Below are positions 7,765 through 14,916 of a DNA stretch of 33,885 bases, in pieces. Each line of letters starts with the position of its first letter. Position 1 is the first letter of the stretch. Source of the DNA: JAOUEA01 sp040511595 (lineage in GTDB: Bacteria > Actinomycetota > UBA4738 > HRBIN12). A program made the translations under genes and the position numbers. The notes under the pieces are model-generated. The model made no database searches. It had not been told where the DNA came from and saw only the letters and a program-made list of their open reading frames with translations. The stretch spans positions 1 to 33,885 of the forward strand of contig JBEVGU010000016.1 in assembly GCA_040511595.1 (NCBI GenBank), given 5' to 3'.

Positions 7765-7770
7765 AGGCTA
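7765..7770 (-). promoter_or_regulatory. Candidate -10 element for the aminotransferase-ddl operon
   Basis: On the minus strand TAGCCT lies 11 bases before the ATG of the aminotransferase gene, with no Shine-Dalgarno sequence between them. This is the longest spacing among the leaderless-type starts in the window apart from the DUF6049 gene, so it is one of the weaker examples. No convincing -35 is visible. Confidence 0.35.
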
Positions 7771-7839
7771 GCATCGAGGGTCAGCCGCCCCGCGGTGGCT
7801 AGTCGGTCGAGGTCGCCCGCCGGAGCGGTCCTTCCTCGC

Positions 7840-8799
7840 TCATCCAACCACCTGCGGGAACACCCGCTCGGCCAGCACGTCGAGCATCCCGAGGTCGTCG
7901 AAGATCTCGTGGTTGAGCATGATGCGCTGCACTCCGGCGGCGGCGTACTCGTTCAGGCGCTCGACCGCCTGGTCGGCCGACCCGACGACGCAGTGCGCGC
8001 GGAGTTCGTCGAGCTCGTCTTCGAACCTGGCCACACGCATCGCCCGCGTCCGGGCCTGCTCGATGACGCGCATGGCCTCGGCCTCGGTCTCCCCCACGTA
8101 GCACCAGGTCATGACCGAGGTCGTGAGCGTCTCCTGCCCTCGGCCGTCGGCGTCGAGGCGGTCACGGACCCTGCCGAACCGCTCGCGCGCCTGCTCGGGA
8201 GAAGGCCCCACCGTGTTGAACTCGTCGGCCCAGCGTGAGACGAGCTCGGCGATGCGGGGGCCACCGTTGCCCCCGACCACGATCGGGGGGTGCGGTTCCT
8301 GTTCCCCCTTGGGCGCGAACGGCACGTCGTCGAGCTGATAGTGCTTGCCCTGAAACGAGAACCGTCCTTGGGTGAAGAGCCCGTGCACGATCTCGAGCTG
8401 TTCGGTCAGCAGGTCGAACCGCGTCGGCGTGTCCGGGAACGGGAACCCGTGGGTGCGATGCTCCTCCTCCCACCACCCGGCGCCGATCCCGAGCTCGACG
8501 CGGCCTCCGCTGACGCGATCGACCGTGACCGCCGCTTTCGCCAGCACGGCGGGGTGACGGAAGGTCACCGGGGAGACGAGGGTGCCGAGGCGGATCGTGG
8601 ACGTCGAGGCCGCGAGCGCTCCGAGGACCGTCCAGGCGTCGGAGGACCCGCGGTCGTGATCGCGGTTGCGCATCACGCTCAGGTAGTGGTCGGAGGTGAA
8701 GATGGCGTCGAAGCCGAGACGTTCCGCGGCGCGCGCGGCGTCGAGCCAGGCGTGCCAGGTGACGCCTTCCTGGCCCTCGAGCATCAGGCAGAAGCGCAC
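7840..8799 (-). CDS. LLM-class (probably F420-dependent) flavin-type oxidoreductase
   Basis: This luciferase-like monooxygenase-fold protein has 319 residues. Characteristic segments are RFCLMLEGQEGVTW at the N-terminus, LGFDAIFTSDHYLS, IRLGTLVSPVTFRHPAVLAKAAVTVD, SGGRVELGIGAGW, and PPIVVGGNGGPR. Actinobacterial members commonly use coenzyme F420; that cofactor is inferred from the family, not shown. The substrate is unknown. Start: GTG 8799 fits the family N-terminus and lies 7 bases after a TATGCT hexamer, as expected for a leaderless mRNA; ATG 8811 would add four residues but would lie within that hexamer. The gene is transcribed away from the small plus-strand gene at 8821. Confidence 0.88.
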   Translation of the reverse strand: MRFCLMLEGQEGVTWHAWLDAARAAERLGFDAIFTSDHYLSVMRNRDHDRGSSDAWTVLGALAASTSTIRLGTLVSPVTFRHPAVLAKAAVTVDRVSGGRVELGIGAGWWEEEHRTHGFPFPDTPTRFDLLTEQLEIVHGLFTQGRFSFQGKHYQLDDVPFAPKGEQEPHPPIVVGGNGGPRIAELVSRWADEFNTVGPSPEQARERFGRVRDRLDADGRGQETLTTSVMTWCYVGETEAEAMRVIEQARTRAMRVARFEDELDELRAHCVVGSADQAVERLNEYAAAGVQRIMLNHEIFDDLGMLDVLAERVFPQVVG

Positions 8800-8805
8800 G
8801 GCGCG

Positions 8806-8812
8806 TAGCATA
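8806..8812. promoter_or_regulatory. Bidirectional overlapping -10 elements
   Basis: The seven bases TAGCATA contain TAGCAT on the plus strand (8806-8811) and TATGCT on the minus strand (8807-8812). The plus hexamer ends 9 bases before ATG 8821 of a 50-codon gene. The minus hexamer ends 7 bases before GTG 8799 of the LLM oxidoreductase gene. Neither start has a Shine-Dalgarno sequence. The arrangement predicts two divergent leaderless transcripts from one overlapping core. Confidence 0.55.
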
Positions 8813-8820
8813 GCGGCGCG

Positions 8821-8973
8821 ATGTCGACGCCTCTCGATGAGCCGGTCGTTGAGCCGCGTCCGCACCTGACCGAGCCCCAACGAGCGGTGCGAGCGTTCAT
8901 GCTCGGAGCAGCGCTCGGTGGCCTCCTCTGGCTCGCCGAGCGTGGGCGCCCACGCGATCAGTCTCGGAAGTAG
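8821..8973 (+). CDS. Predicted 50-residue single-pass membrane microprotein
   Basis: This short gene encodes 50 residues: an acidic, proline-containing N-terminus (MSTPLDEPVVEPRPHLTEPQ), one hydrophobic segment of about 16-18 residues (AFMLGAALGGLLWLAE) and a basic end (RGRPRDQSRK). The charge pattern suggests a single-pass membrane protein with its positive tail in the cytoplasm. I do not recognise a family. Evidence for reality is the filling of an otherwise empty gap, the coding-like third positions, and a TAGCAT hexamer 9 bases before the ATG. It overlaps the 3' end of the convergent CwlM-like gene by 16 bases. It could still be a chance reading frame. Confidence 0.45.
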   Translation: MSTPLDEPVVEPRPHLTEPQRAVRAFMLGAALGGLLWLAERGRPRDQSRK

Positions 8974-10022
8974 CGCCGCACCCCGGCGGCGATCGCCTTG
9001 CCGACGGTCGTCGGGAACGCCGGGTCCGCAATCGACGCACCCCCCCGCTCGCTGGTGGCGGGCACGGGCTCGACCTGGACCGCGGGCATCCTGGTCTCGC
9101 GCAGCATCGAGACCGTGAGGCGCTGAAGGTGGCCGCTCGTGCCGAGGGTCCCCTCGAGCTCCTCGAGGATGAGCTGGGCGAGGAGCATGCCCGCGGGGGA
9201 GTGGGTGTGGTGGCTGCCGAAGTAGGAGCAGGTCGGTCCCGACGCCTCCGGATGCCCGGCGGTGAGCTCGATCGTCACGCACATCGCGGCGCCCATCTCG
9301 TTCGCGACCTGCGCCCGTTCGAGCGCGCCGAGCGGTTCGTCGGGACCGCGGAGGATGTGGGGGTCGGCCCCGCTCGAGGCCAGCTCGCGGGCGAGCTCAT
9401 CGGCGACGGCGTAGGTACAGGTGCTCCAGGCCTCACCAGGGTCGCCCGGGTCGATCGCGAGCACCTGCCCCACGATCGAAGCCCGCCGTCCAAGGAGCTC
9501 TTCCTCTTCGCGCACGAGCGCCCTGCTCGGCGCCGATTCCAGCGGGCGCATGCGATCGAGTGTCGAGATCGTGTGTAGGCCGACGATGCCATCGGGCTCG
9601 TCACCCACGTTGCGCTGGAACTCTCGCAGGGCGCGGTCGGTCGTCGGGCCGAACATGCCGTCCTCACGTCCGGCGTCGAATCCCAGGGCGTTGAGCTTGC
9701 GCTGCAAGGCTCGGACGTCGTCGCCGCGGAAATAGGGCGAATGCAGGTACAGCGTTCGGTCGCCGAGACGGTATCCGGCCTCGACCAGCTGCGCCCAGGT
9801 ATCGCCCCCCACGAGCCCGTCGACCCGCAGGCTGCGCCCGGCCTGGAAGGCGCGGACGGCTCGGTCGGTCGACGGCCCGAACCTGCCCCCCAGCTCGTCG
9901 TCCGCGATGGCGAGATCGAGCCCGGTCAGTCGCTCCTGGATGTCGCCGACCTCGGGTCCTTCATCGCCGAGGCGGTAGATGCGCACGCGACGAGTCTGCG
10001 GGGTGCCGACGGTCAGCGGCAA
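8958..10022 (-). CDS. cwlM: CwlM-like protein: two peptidoglycan-binding repeats plus degenerate amidase_3 domain
   Basis: This protein of up to 354 residues lacks a signal peptide. It has two PG_binding_1 repeats (about 15-75 and 92-150; each with a GPSTDRAVRAFQ or GPTTDRALREFQ core) and a C-terminal N-acetylmuramoyl-L-alanine amidase fold (about 190-354). The zinc site is degraded: the usual DPGH is DPGD, no glutamate is seen at the second ligand position, and the SIH strand is TIE, although the late catalytic Glu (PAVQVE) is kept. In M. tuberculosis, CwlM occupies the same place next to trxC and acts in the cytoplasm as an activator of MurA rather than as a hydrolase; the same role is inferred here. 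The start is uncertain: TTG 10022 is given, GTG 9986 is a good alternative. Confidence 0.85.
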   Translation of the reverse strand: MPLTVGTPQTRRVRIYRLGDEGPEVGDIQERLTGLDLAIADDELGGRFGPSTDRAVRAFQAGRSLRVDGLVGGDTWAQLVEAGYRLGDRTLYLHSPYFRGDDVRALQRKLNALGFDAGREDGMFGPTTDRALREFQRNVGDEPDGIVGLHTISTLDRMRPLESAPSRALVREEEELLGRRASIVGQVLAIDPGDPGEAWSTCTYAVADELARELASSGADPHILRGPDEPLGALERAQVANEMGAAMCVTIELTAGHPEASGPTCSYFGSHHTHSPAGMLLAQLILEELEGTLGTSGHLQRLTVSMLRETRMPAVQVEPVPATSERGGASIADPAFPTTVGKAIAAGVRRYFRD

Positions 10023-10044
10023 CCGGACAGGCGGAGGTCGATCC

Positions 10045-10380
10045 TTACGACGATTCCGTGAGGTGAGGCTCGAGGTCGCGCAGGATCGCGTCCTTCGGCT
10101 TGGCGCCGATCACCCTTGCCACCTCCTGCCCACCCTTGAACAAAATCAGGCTAGGGATGCTCATCACGCCGTAGGTGCGCGTTGCCTGGGGATTCTCATC
10201 GATGTTCAGCTTCACGACGCGCAGGGCCGTGCCCTTCTCCTGGCCGATCTCCTCGACCACCGGCGAGACCATGTGGCACGGCACGCACCACTCAGCCCAG
10301 AAATCCACGAGCACGGGGGTCTCTGAATCCAGCACCGATGCCTGGAACTCCTGGTCGGTCACGCTGTTCATGTTCGCCAT
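10045..10380 (-). CDS. trxA: Thioredoxin with CVPC active site
   Basis: This 111-residue thioredoxin reduces protein disulfides in the cytoplasm. It shows the usual order: PVLVDFWAEWC at the active site, VKLNIDENPQ, and the cis-proline strand SIPSLILFKGG. The active site reads WCVPC where classical thioredoxins have WCGPC; a Val in the second position is expected to change redox potential or partner choice. ATG 10380 is preceded by GAGGAG at a good distance; upstream in-frame sequence looks non-coding. It sits 85 bases downstream of trxB, its expected reductase, and 22 bases before the CwlM-like gene, so one operon is likely. Confidence 0.95.
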   Translation of the reverse strand: MANMNSVTDQEFQASVLDSETPVLVDFWAEWCVPCHMVSPVVEEIGQEKGTALRVVKLNIDENPQATRTYGVMSIPSLILFKGGQEVARVIGAKPKDAILRDLEPHLTESS

Positions 10381-10465
10381 CGTCGTCGGTCTCCTCGCTC
10401 GGCCTGCGGTCGGCGCAGGGCTGCCTGACGCTACAACGCCCGGACTGGCCGATGGGATTCCCGGC

Positions 10466-11404
10466 CTAGCCGGCGGTATGGGCCAGTTCTTCCAAGAAGC
10501 GCTCGGCATCGATCGCCGCCTTGCATCCCTGGCCCGCCGCCGTTACCGCCTGCTTGTAGATCGTGTCGGTGACGTCGCCCGCCGCGAACACACCGGGCAC
10601 GCTCGTCGAGGTGCGTGGCTCGTCCACGAGCACGTAGCCGTTCGGATCGAGGTCGATCTGTCCGGCGAACAGGGCCGTATTCGGATCGTGCCCGATCGCC
10701 ATGAATACCCCATCGGTCGCCATCTCGCGCTCCTCGCCCGTGACGGTGTCGGCGAGCCGGACCCCCGTGACGCCATCGTGGCCCAGGATCTCGGCGACGG
10801 TCGAGTTCCAGATCACGTCGATCTTGGGGTTCGCGAGTGCGCGCTCCTGCATGATCTTCGACGCGCGGAACTCGTCGCGCCGGTGCACGATCGTCACGTT
10901 CGACGCGAACTTCGTGAGATACGTGGCCTCCTCCATCGCGGAGTCGCCGCCCCCGACCACGACGAGCTCGCGGTCTCGGAAGAAGAACCCGTCGCACGTG
11001 GCGCAAGCGCTGACTCCCCGCCCGCGCAGCTGCTCCTCGCCAGGCACGCCGAGCCACCGAGCGCTCGCACCGGTCGAGATCACGATCGTCCGCGCGTGCC
11101 ATTCCTGGTCGCCTGCCCTCACCAGGAACGGACGCGACGACAGGTCGACGTCGGTGACGTGCACGGGCAGCACCTCGGCGCCGAAACGGGCCGCTTGCTT
11201 CTCGAACCGATCCATCAGCTCGGGTCCCAACAGCCCGTCGGGGAACCCGGGGTAGTTCTCGACGTCGGTGGTGAGCATCAGCTGACCGCCCGCATCGAGG
11301 CCCTTGAGCACAACGGGGGCCAGGTTCGCGCGAGCCGCGTACAGGGCCGCCGTGTAGCCCGCGGGCCCCGATCCGATCACGATCACGTTGCGGTCGTCAG
11401 TCAT
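10466..11404 (-). CDS. trxB: Thioredoxin reductase (NADPH)
   Basis: This 312-residue flavoprotein passes electrons from NADPH to thioredoxin. Visible are the FAD-binding IGSGPAGYTAALYAARA at the N-terminus, the NADPH-binding VVGGGDSAMEEA, the redox-active SACATCDGFFF (CxxC) between them, and the C-terminal FAD motif VFAAGDVTD. The length is standard. ATG 11404 is preceded by GGGAGG at suitable spacing; longer readings upstream are out of character. With trxA it forms the complete thioredoxin couple, located beside the ECF sigma/anti-sigma pair as in mycobacteria and streptomycetes. That placement suggests a redox-stress regulon, which is an inference from synteny. Confidence 0.96.
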   Translation of the reverse strand: MTDDRNVIVIGSGPAGYTAALYAARANLAPVVLKGLDAGGQLMLTTDVENYPGFPDGLLGPELMDRFEKQAARFGAEVLPVHVTDVDLSSRPFLVRAGDQEWHARTIVISTGASARWLGVPGEEQLRGRGVSACATCDGFFFRDRELVVVGGGDSAMEEATYLTKFASNVTIVHRRDEFRASKIMQERALANPKIDVIWNSTVAEILGHDGVTGVRLADTVTGEEREMATDGVFMAIGHDPNTALFAGQIDLDPNGYVLVDEPRTSTSVPGVFAAGDVTDTIYKQAVTAAGQGCKAAIDAERFLEELAHTAG

Positions 11405-11487
11405 GGTGCGGGAATCCTCCCATAGGCATGAACGCACGGGCATCCCAGGACATGCCCGTGCCCCGATTGCGACCGCGGGCGTGACTG

Positions 11488-12264
11488 CTACAGACTCGCC
11501 GACGTGATCGTGAGGATCGAGCAATCCTCGACCGACGCGACCCAGACGGAGACGGTGTCTGGAGGCTGCCCCGCTCCGGGGCCTTCGACCACGGTGCCGA
11601 GGAAGGCCGGTGTGCCTTCGAACGTCGCCCGAGCGATCTGCACGAGCCTGCCGGGATACTCGGGGAAGGCAAGCCGCAGGCACCGTCGCGCCCTGGCAGA
11701 CGCCGCGCTCCCGGCGTATCGCGCTGCGTCATCGGCGGAGACCACCGGAGCGCCGAGCTCGTCGACGGCTCCGTCTGCAGCGGGCGTGCCGGCTCGGAGC
11801 CGTGAAGCGAACGTCGTCGCCTTCGCTTCGGTGGCTGCCTTGTCGTAGTCGGAGTCGTCGATCTCGAGACGCAGGCGCTCTTCGCCGAGGGCCGCGGCTT
11901 CGACACCGGCGTCGCCGGCCGCGGTCTGAGCGTCGTCGTCGCCCGTTCCCAGCCGAGGCAGGACGAGGGCGATCAACACCACGACCGCCGCCGCCGCGAG
12001 CACCGGTACCACCTTGGCCCACGGTGGTGAGTGCGTCCGCTGCGGGCTCGAGAGCGCGGCCACCCGCTCAGGGGAGAAGCGTGCCGCGAGGTCGGGCGCG
12101 GGCGCCTCAGGCAACATGCGCAGCGCCGTTCGCCCGGCCGAGGCGAGCGCCACCTCGCCCCGGCATCGGCCGCACGAGACGAGGTGCGCCTCGATGACGG
12201 CGCGCTCATCGGCGGCGAGCGTGCCGTCGACGTAGTCGGCGAGCTGATCGGTGGGGTGCGTCAC
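11488..12264 (-). CDS. Zinc-finger (ZAS-type) membrane anti-sigma factor
   Basis: This 258-residue protein begins with a zinc-binding anti-sigma domain: H27-x3-C31-x2-C34 in the segment HLVSCGRC, preceded by the typical LADYVDGTL helix. A single transmembrane helix follows (about residues 90-110, VVPVLAAAAVVVLIALVLP), and about 145 extracytoplasmic residues complete it, ending in a segment with VSVWVASVEDCSI. It starts at GTG 12264, overlapping the sigma gene stop as GTGA and following GGAGGG. The direct coupling to the ECF sigma gene shows it is the cognate inhibitor, corresponding in position to mycobacterial RsmA (Rv3912). The outer domain is the likely sensor; its signal is unknown. Confidence 0.9.
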   Translation of the reverse strand: MTHPTDQLADYVDGTLAADERAVIEAHLVSCGRCRGEVALASAGRTALRMLPEAPAPDLAARFSPERVAALSSPQRTHSPPWAKVVPVLAAAAVVVLIALVLPRLGTGDDDAQTAAGDAGVEAAALGEERLRLEIDDSDYDKAATEAKATTFASRLRAGTPAADGAVDELGAPVVSADDAARYAGSAASARARRCLRLAFPEYPGRLVQIARATFEGTPAFLGTVVEGPGAGQPPDTVSVWVASVEDCSILTITSASL

Positions 12265-12860
12265 GGCGTTCCCTCCGACGTCCCGGGCCGCATGACCGGT
12301 TCCCGGGGCGTGAGACCCATCGCCCTCGCGAGCGCCACCCGCCCTCGGTGCACCCGGGACTTCACCGTGCCGACCGGCACGTCGAGGATCGCCGCGATGC
12401 GCTCGTACGGCAGGTCCTGCACGTCGGCGAGCACGACCGCGATGCGGAACTCCTCGGCGATCGAGGCTAGCGCCGCCGCCGCATCGATCGTGCTGCCGAC
12501 CTCGTCTGCATGGTCCTCGATCGGCTGTCCGGGTTCGGGTTCGGCGCCCTCGTCGGGCGCGACGTGCAGCATCGGGCGGCGGCGAGCTCGTCGGAGCTCG
12601 TCGTAGCAGGCGTTCATCGTCACCCGGTGAAGCCACGTCGTGAACGCCGCCTCGCCCCGGAACCCGTCGAGCTTCCGCAACACGGTGAGGAACGTGTCCT
12701 GCGCGACGTCGCTCGCGCTGTCGGGGTCGCCGAGCACCCGCACGCACAGGGCGTACACCCGCCGTTGGTGACGCTCCACGAGGGCTGTGAACGCCGAGGC
12801 ATCGCCGGCCCGGAAGCGACGGATGAGTTCCTCGTCGCGGTCCGACTCGAGCTCGGTCAC
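12261..12860 (-). CDS. sigM: ECF RNA polymerase sigma factor, SigM-like by position
   Basis: This 199-residue group IV sigma factor has region 2 (FTALVERHQRRVYALCVRVLG, then ASDVAQDTFLTVLRKL and TWLHRVTMNACYDELRR, about residues 25-105). Region 4 follows (AEEFRIAVVLADVQDLPYERIAAIL, then VGTVKSRVHRGR, about 130-185), joined by a short acidic linker. I chose GTG 12860. It lies 8 bases after TAGCGT, a leaderless-type -10, and longer readings begin inside the neighbouring gene. The anti-sigma gene overlaps its 3' end. The neighbourhood (trxA, trxB, anti-sigma, murJ) matches M. tuberculosis sigM, but its regulon cannot be read from here. Confidence 0.92.
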   Translation of the reverse strand: MTELESDRDEELIRRFRAGDASAFTALVERHQRRVYALCVRVLGDPDSASDVAQDTFLTVLRKLDGFRGEAAFTTWLHRVTMNACYDELRRARRRPMLHVAPDEGAEPEPGQPIEDHADEVGSTIDAAAALASIAEEFRIAVVLADVQDLPYERIAAILDVPVGTVKSRVHRGRVALARAMGLTPREPVMRPGTSEGTP

Positions 12861-12868
12861 GGAGTCGA

Positions 12869-12874
12869 ACGCTA
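12869..12874 (-). promoter_or_regulatory. Candidate -10 element of the ECF sigma gene
   Basis: TAGCGT on the minus strand ends 8 bases before GTG 12860. Its first three bases are also the TAG stop codon of the upstream TadE/G-like gene. A leaderless transcript of sigma plus anti-sigma could therefore start inside the larger operon. No ECF-type GGAAC motif at the right distance was recognised. Confidence 0.4.
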
Positions 12875-13279
12875 CACGTTCGAAGGGCCGTTGGTCTCCG
12901 ACACGAGTACCTCGACGTACTCCTCCGTTGGGCCGAACCTGTGGGCGAGGACAGTGTTGGCGACGGCCTTCAGGGTGATGGTCACGCGGCCCGTGGGTGG
13001 GTCGACCTTGCAACCGTTGCGCCCCATATTCAGCGCGGGAGCCTGAGCCTCGACGCTGGCGCTCGCGACGTCACAGGCCTCCGCGACGTCGTGCTGGCTT
13101 CGGAACGCCGCGGCAGCGTCGCTCGCCGCCTCCGTGGCGACGTCGGACAGCTTGAAGGTCGTGAGGGCGATCGATACCGTGTCGACGGCGGCCACGCCGA
13201 GCACGGCCACGAGCAGCAGCCAGAACACCGCCGCCTTGCCCACCAGCCCCGACTGGTCGCGCCATCTCGTCAGTCTCAT
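12872..13279 (-). CDS. TadE/TadG-like membrane-anchored protein
   Basis: This 135-residue protein has a short basic N-terminus (MRLTRWRDQSG), one hydrophobic helix (about 14-36, VFWLLLVAVLGVAAVDTVSIAL) and an Ala/Ser-rich outer part. The pattern, a helix ending in a VD motif followed by helical SDVATEAASDAAAAFRS and a late beta segment (GRVTITLKAVA), resembles minor pilins or TadE/G proteins. That assignment is by pattern only. It starts at ATG 13279, overlapping the murJ stop as ATGA with GGAGG upstream, so it is translated together with murJ. I know no counterpart between murJ and sigM in mycobacteria. Confidence 0.75.
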   Translation of the reverse strand: MRLTRWRDQSGLVGKAAVFWLLLVAVLGVAAVDTVSIALTTFKLSDVATEAASDAAAAFRSQHDVAEACDVASASVEAQAPALNMGRNGCKVDPPTGRVTITLKAVANTVLAHRFGPTEEYVEVLVSETNGPSNV

Positions 13280-14916
13280 CCGCGGAACCTCCTGCGCACC
13301 GCACCGACCACGTCATCGACCTCTTCGAGCCCCAACATGAGGGCTCCGCCGAGATAGATCAGGAGGCCCGTGCCGATCGCACCAAGCACCTGGATGAGGA
13401 GGCCGACGACGGTCTGCACGTCCACGACGACGGCGATGGCTCCGGCGACCGCGTACGCGGCGCCGGCCATCACGGCGGCGGCAGGCACGACGCGCGCGAT
13501 CGTGGCCCACACCCGCCGGCCGTCGAGGGAGCCGAGCTGGGGCCGCAGCAGCGACAGCCCCACGACGGCCGCGAAGACGTAGGAGACGGCGTGGCCAACC
13601 GCGAGGCCGGGCACGTCCCATCCGATCGTGCGCACGAGCAGCACGTCGACCACGATCGTCACGGCCGCCGCGCCGATGTTGACGAGTGCGGGGGTGCGGC
13701 TGTCCTGCGTGGCGTAGAACGTGCGGGTGATCAGCTGGAACGCCGAGAAGAACGGCAGCCCCAGCGCGAAGCCCTGAAGGGTGCGTGCGATCAGGATCGC
13801 GTCCGCCTCGTTGGCGGCGCCGTAACGCAGCAGCAGTGTGACGATGGGCTCTGCGAGCACGAGGTACGCGAAGGCCGCCGGCACGATGATGACGATCGTG
13901 TCGCGCATCCCGAGCGAGAACCGCTCGCGGACGCCGGCGCGGTCGTCGTCGCTCCACCGTTCGGCCATCGCCGGCAGCAGCGCGGTGAAGATCGACACCG
14001 CGAAGATCGAGTGCGGCAACAAGAAGATGATGAAAGCCGTCGCGTACACCTGGAACCGAGCGACGCCGATGCCGCCGGCGAGCACGTTGATCACGAGGTA
14101 GGCGGCCTGGTTGGCGGCCACGTAGACGAGGACCCATCCGGACAGGCGCACGATGCGGCGGATGCCGGGATGGTTCCAGCCCCGGGTGAGGCGCCATCGG
14201 AACCCCGTGCCACGCAACGACGGCCACAGCGCCACCGTCATGGCGACGACCCCCAGCGTCGTGCCGGCACCGAGCACGGTCTTCTCCAGCCATGTGATGT
14301 CCTGCACCGAGGGCGTGCCGCCGGCGAGGAGCGCGGAATAGGTCGCGAACGCGGCGATCGCGACCAGGTTGTTCAGGACGGGCGCGAACATCGGAGCTGC
14401 GAAGCGTCGCTCCGCGTTCAGCAGCCCGCCCGCGATCGCGCCGATCCCGTAGAAGATCACCTGCGGCATGAACCACCGCAGCAGGAAGACGCCGAGATCG
14501 ATCTGGGCCTGTCGGTCGGGAGCGTCGGAGGCGACGAGATACAGGTGCATGATCTGCGGTGCGAACACGACCCCGACGAATGCCACGATCGAGAGCAGGA
14601 CGAGCGCGAGCGTCAACACCCGCCGGCCGAGGTCGAACGCGGCCTCCCTGCCGCTCCGCCGCTGGTGGTCCACGAACACGGGCACGAAGACGGAGGTCAG
14701 GATGCCGCCGAGGACCAGCTCGTACACGATGTTCGGCGTCGTGTTGGCCCGGGTGTACACATCGCCGAGCGCACCGACCGTCACGCCGAGCGCCGCGGTC
14801 TGGACCGCGATCCGCACGTATCCGGTCAGGCGCGACAGCGTGGTGCCGACCGTCATCACGGCCGTGTGCCGCACGTAGGCGCCGGTCGAGTCGACGGCGT
14901 CCGGGGCCGGGGTCAA
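13276..14916 (-). CDS. murJ: Lipid II flippase MurJ (MviN)
   Basis: This 546-residue polytopic protein of the MOP exporter superfamily should flip lipid II across the membrane for wall synthesis. About 14 hydrophobic helices are visible. The N-terminal GTTLSRLTGYVR and the segments TPNIVYELVLGGILTSVFVP and QVIFYGIGAIAGGLLNAERRFAAPMFAPVLNN are typical. Mycobacterial MurJ has a long C-terminal pseudokinase part; this protein stops after the membrane domain. It is predicted to start at TTG 14916, overlapping the upstream stop as TTGA; GTG 14874 and ATG 14856 are alternatives that keep the core. It overlaps the TadE/G-like gene at its 3' end. Confidence 0.95.
   Translation of the reverse strand: MTPAPDAVDSTGAYVRHTAVMTVGTTLSRLTGYVRIAVQTAALGVTVGALGDVYTRANTTPNIVYELVLGGILTSVFVPVFVDHQRRSGREAAFDLGRRVLTLALVLLSIVAFVGVVFAPQIMHLYLVASDAPDRQAQIDLGVFLLRWFMPQVIFYGIGAIAGGLLNAERRFAAPMFAPVLNNLVAIAAFATYSALLAGGTPSVQDITWLEKTVLGAGTTLGVVAMTVALWPSLRGTGFRWRLTRGWNHPGIRRIVRLSGWVLVYVAANQAAYLVINVLAGGIGVARFQVYATAFIIFLLPHSIFAVSIFTALLPAMAERWSDDDRAGVRERFSLGMRDTIVIIVPAAFAYLVLAEPIVTLLLRYGAANEADAILIARTLQGFALGLPFFSAFQLITRTFYATQDSRTPALVNIGAAAVTIVVDVLLVRTIGWDVPGLAVGHAVSYVFAAVVGLSLLRPQLGSLDGRRVWATIARVVPAAAVMAGAAYAVAGAIAVVVDVQTVVGLLIQVLGAIGTGLLIYLGGALMLGLEEVDDVVGAVRRRFRG

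Noticed and set aside
7796..7842. 14-residue minus-strand reading overlapping the LLM gene stop as ATGA
   Set aside because: Too short and without any recognisable feature or ribosome binding site of its own.
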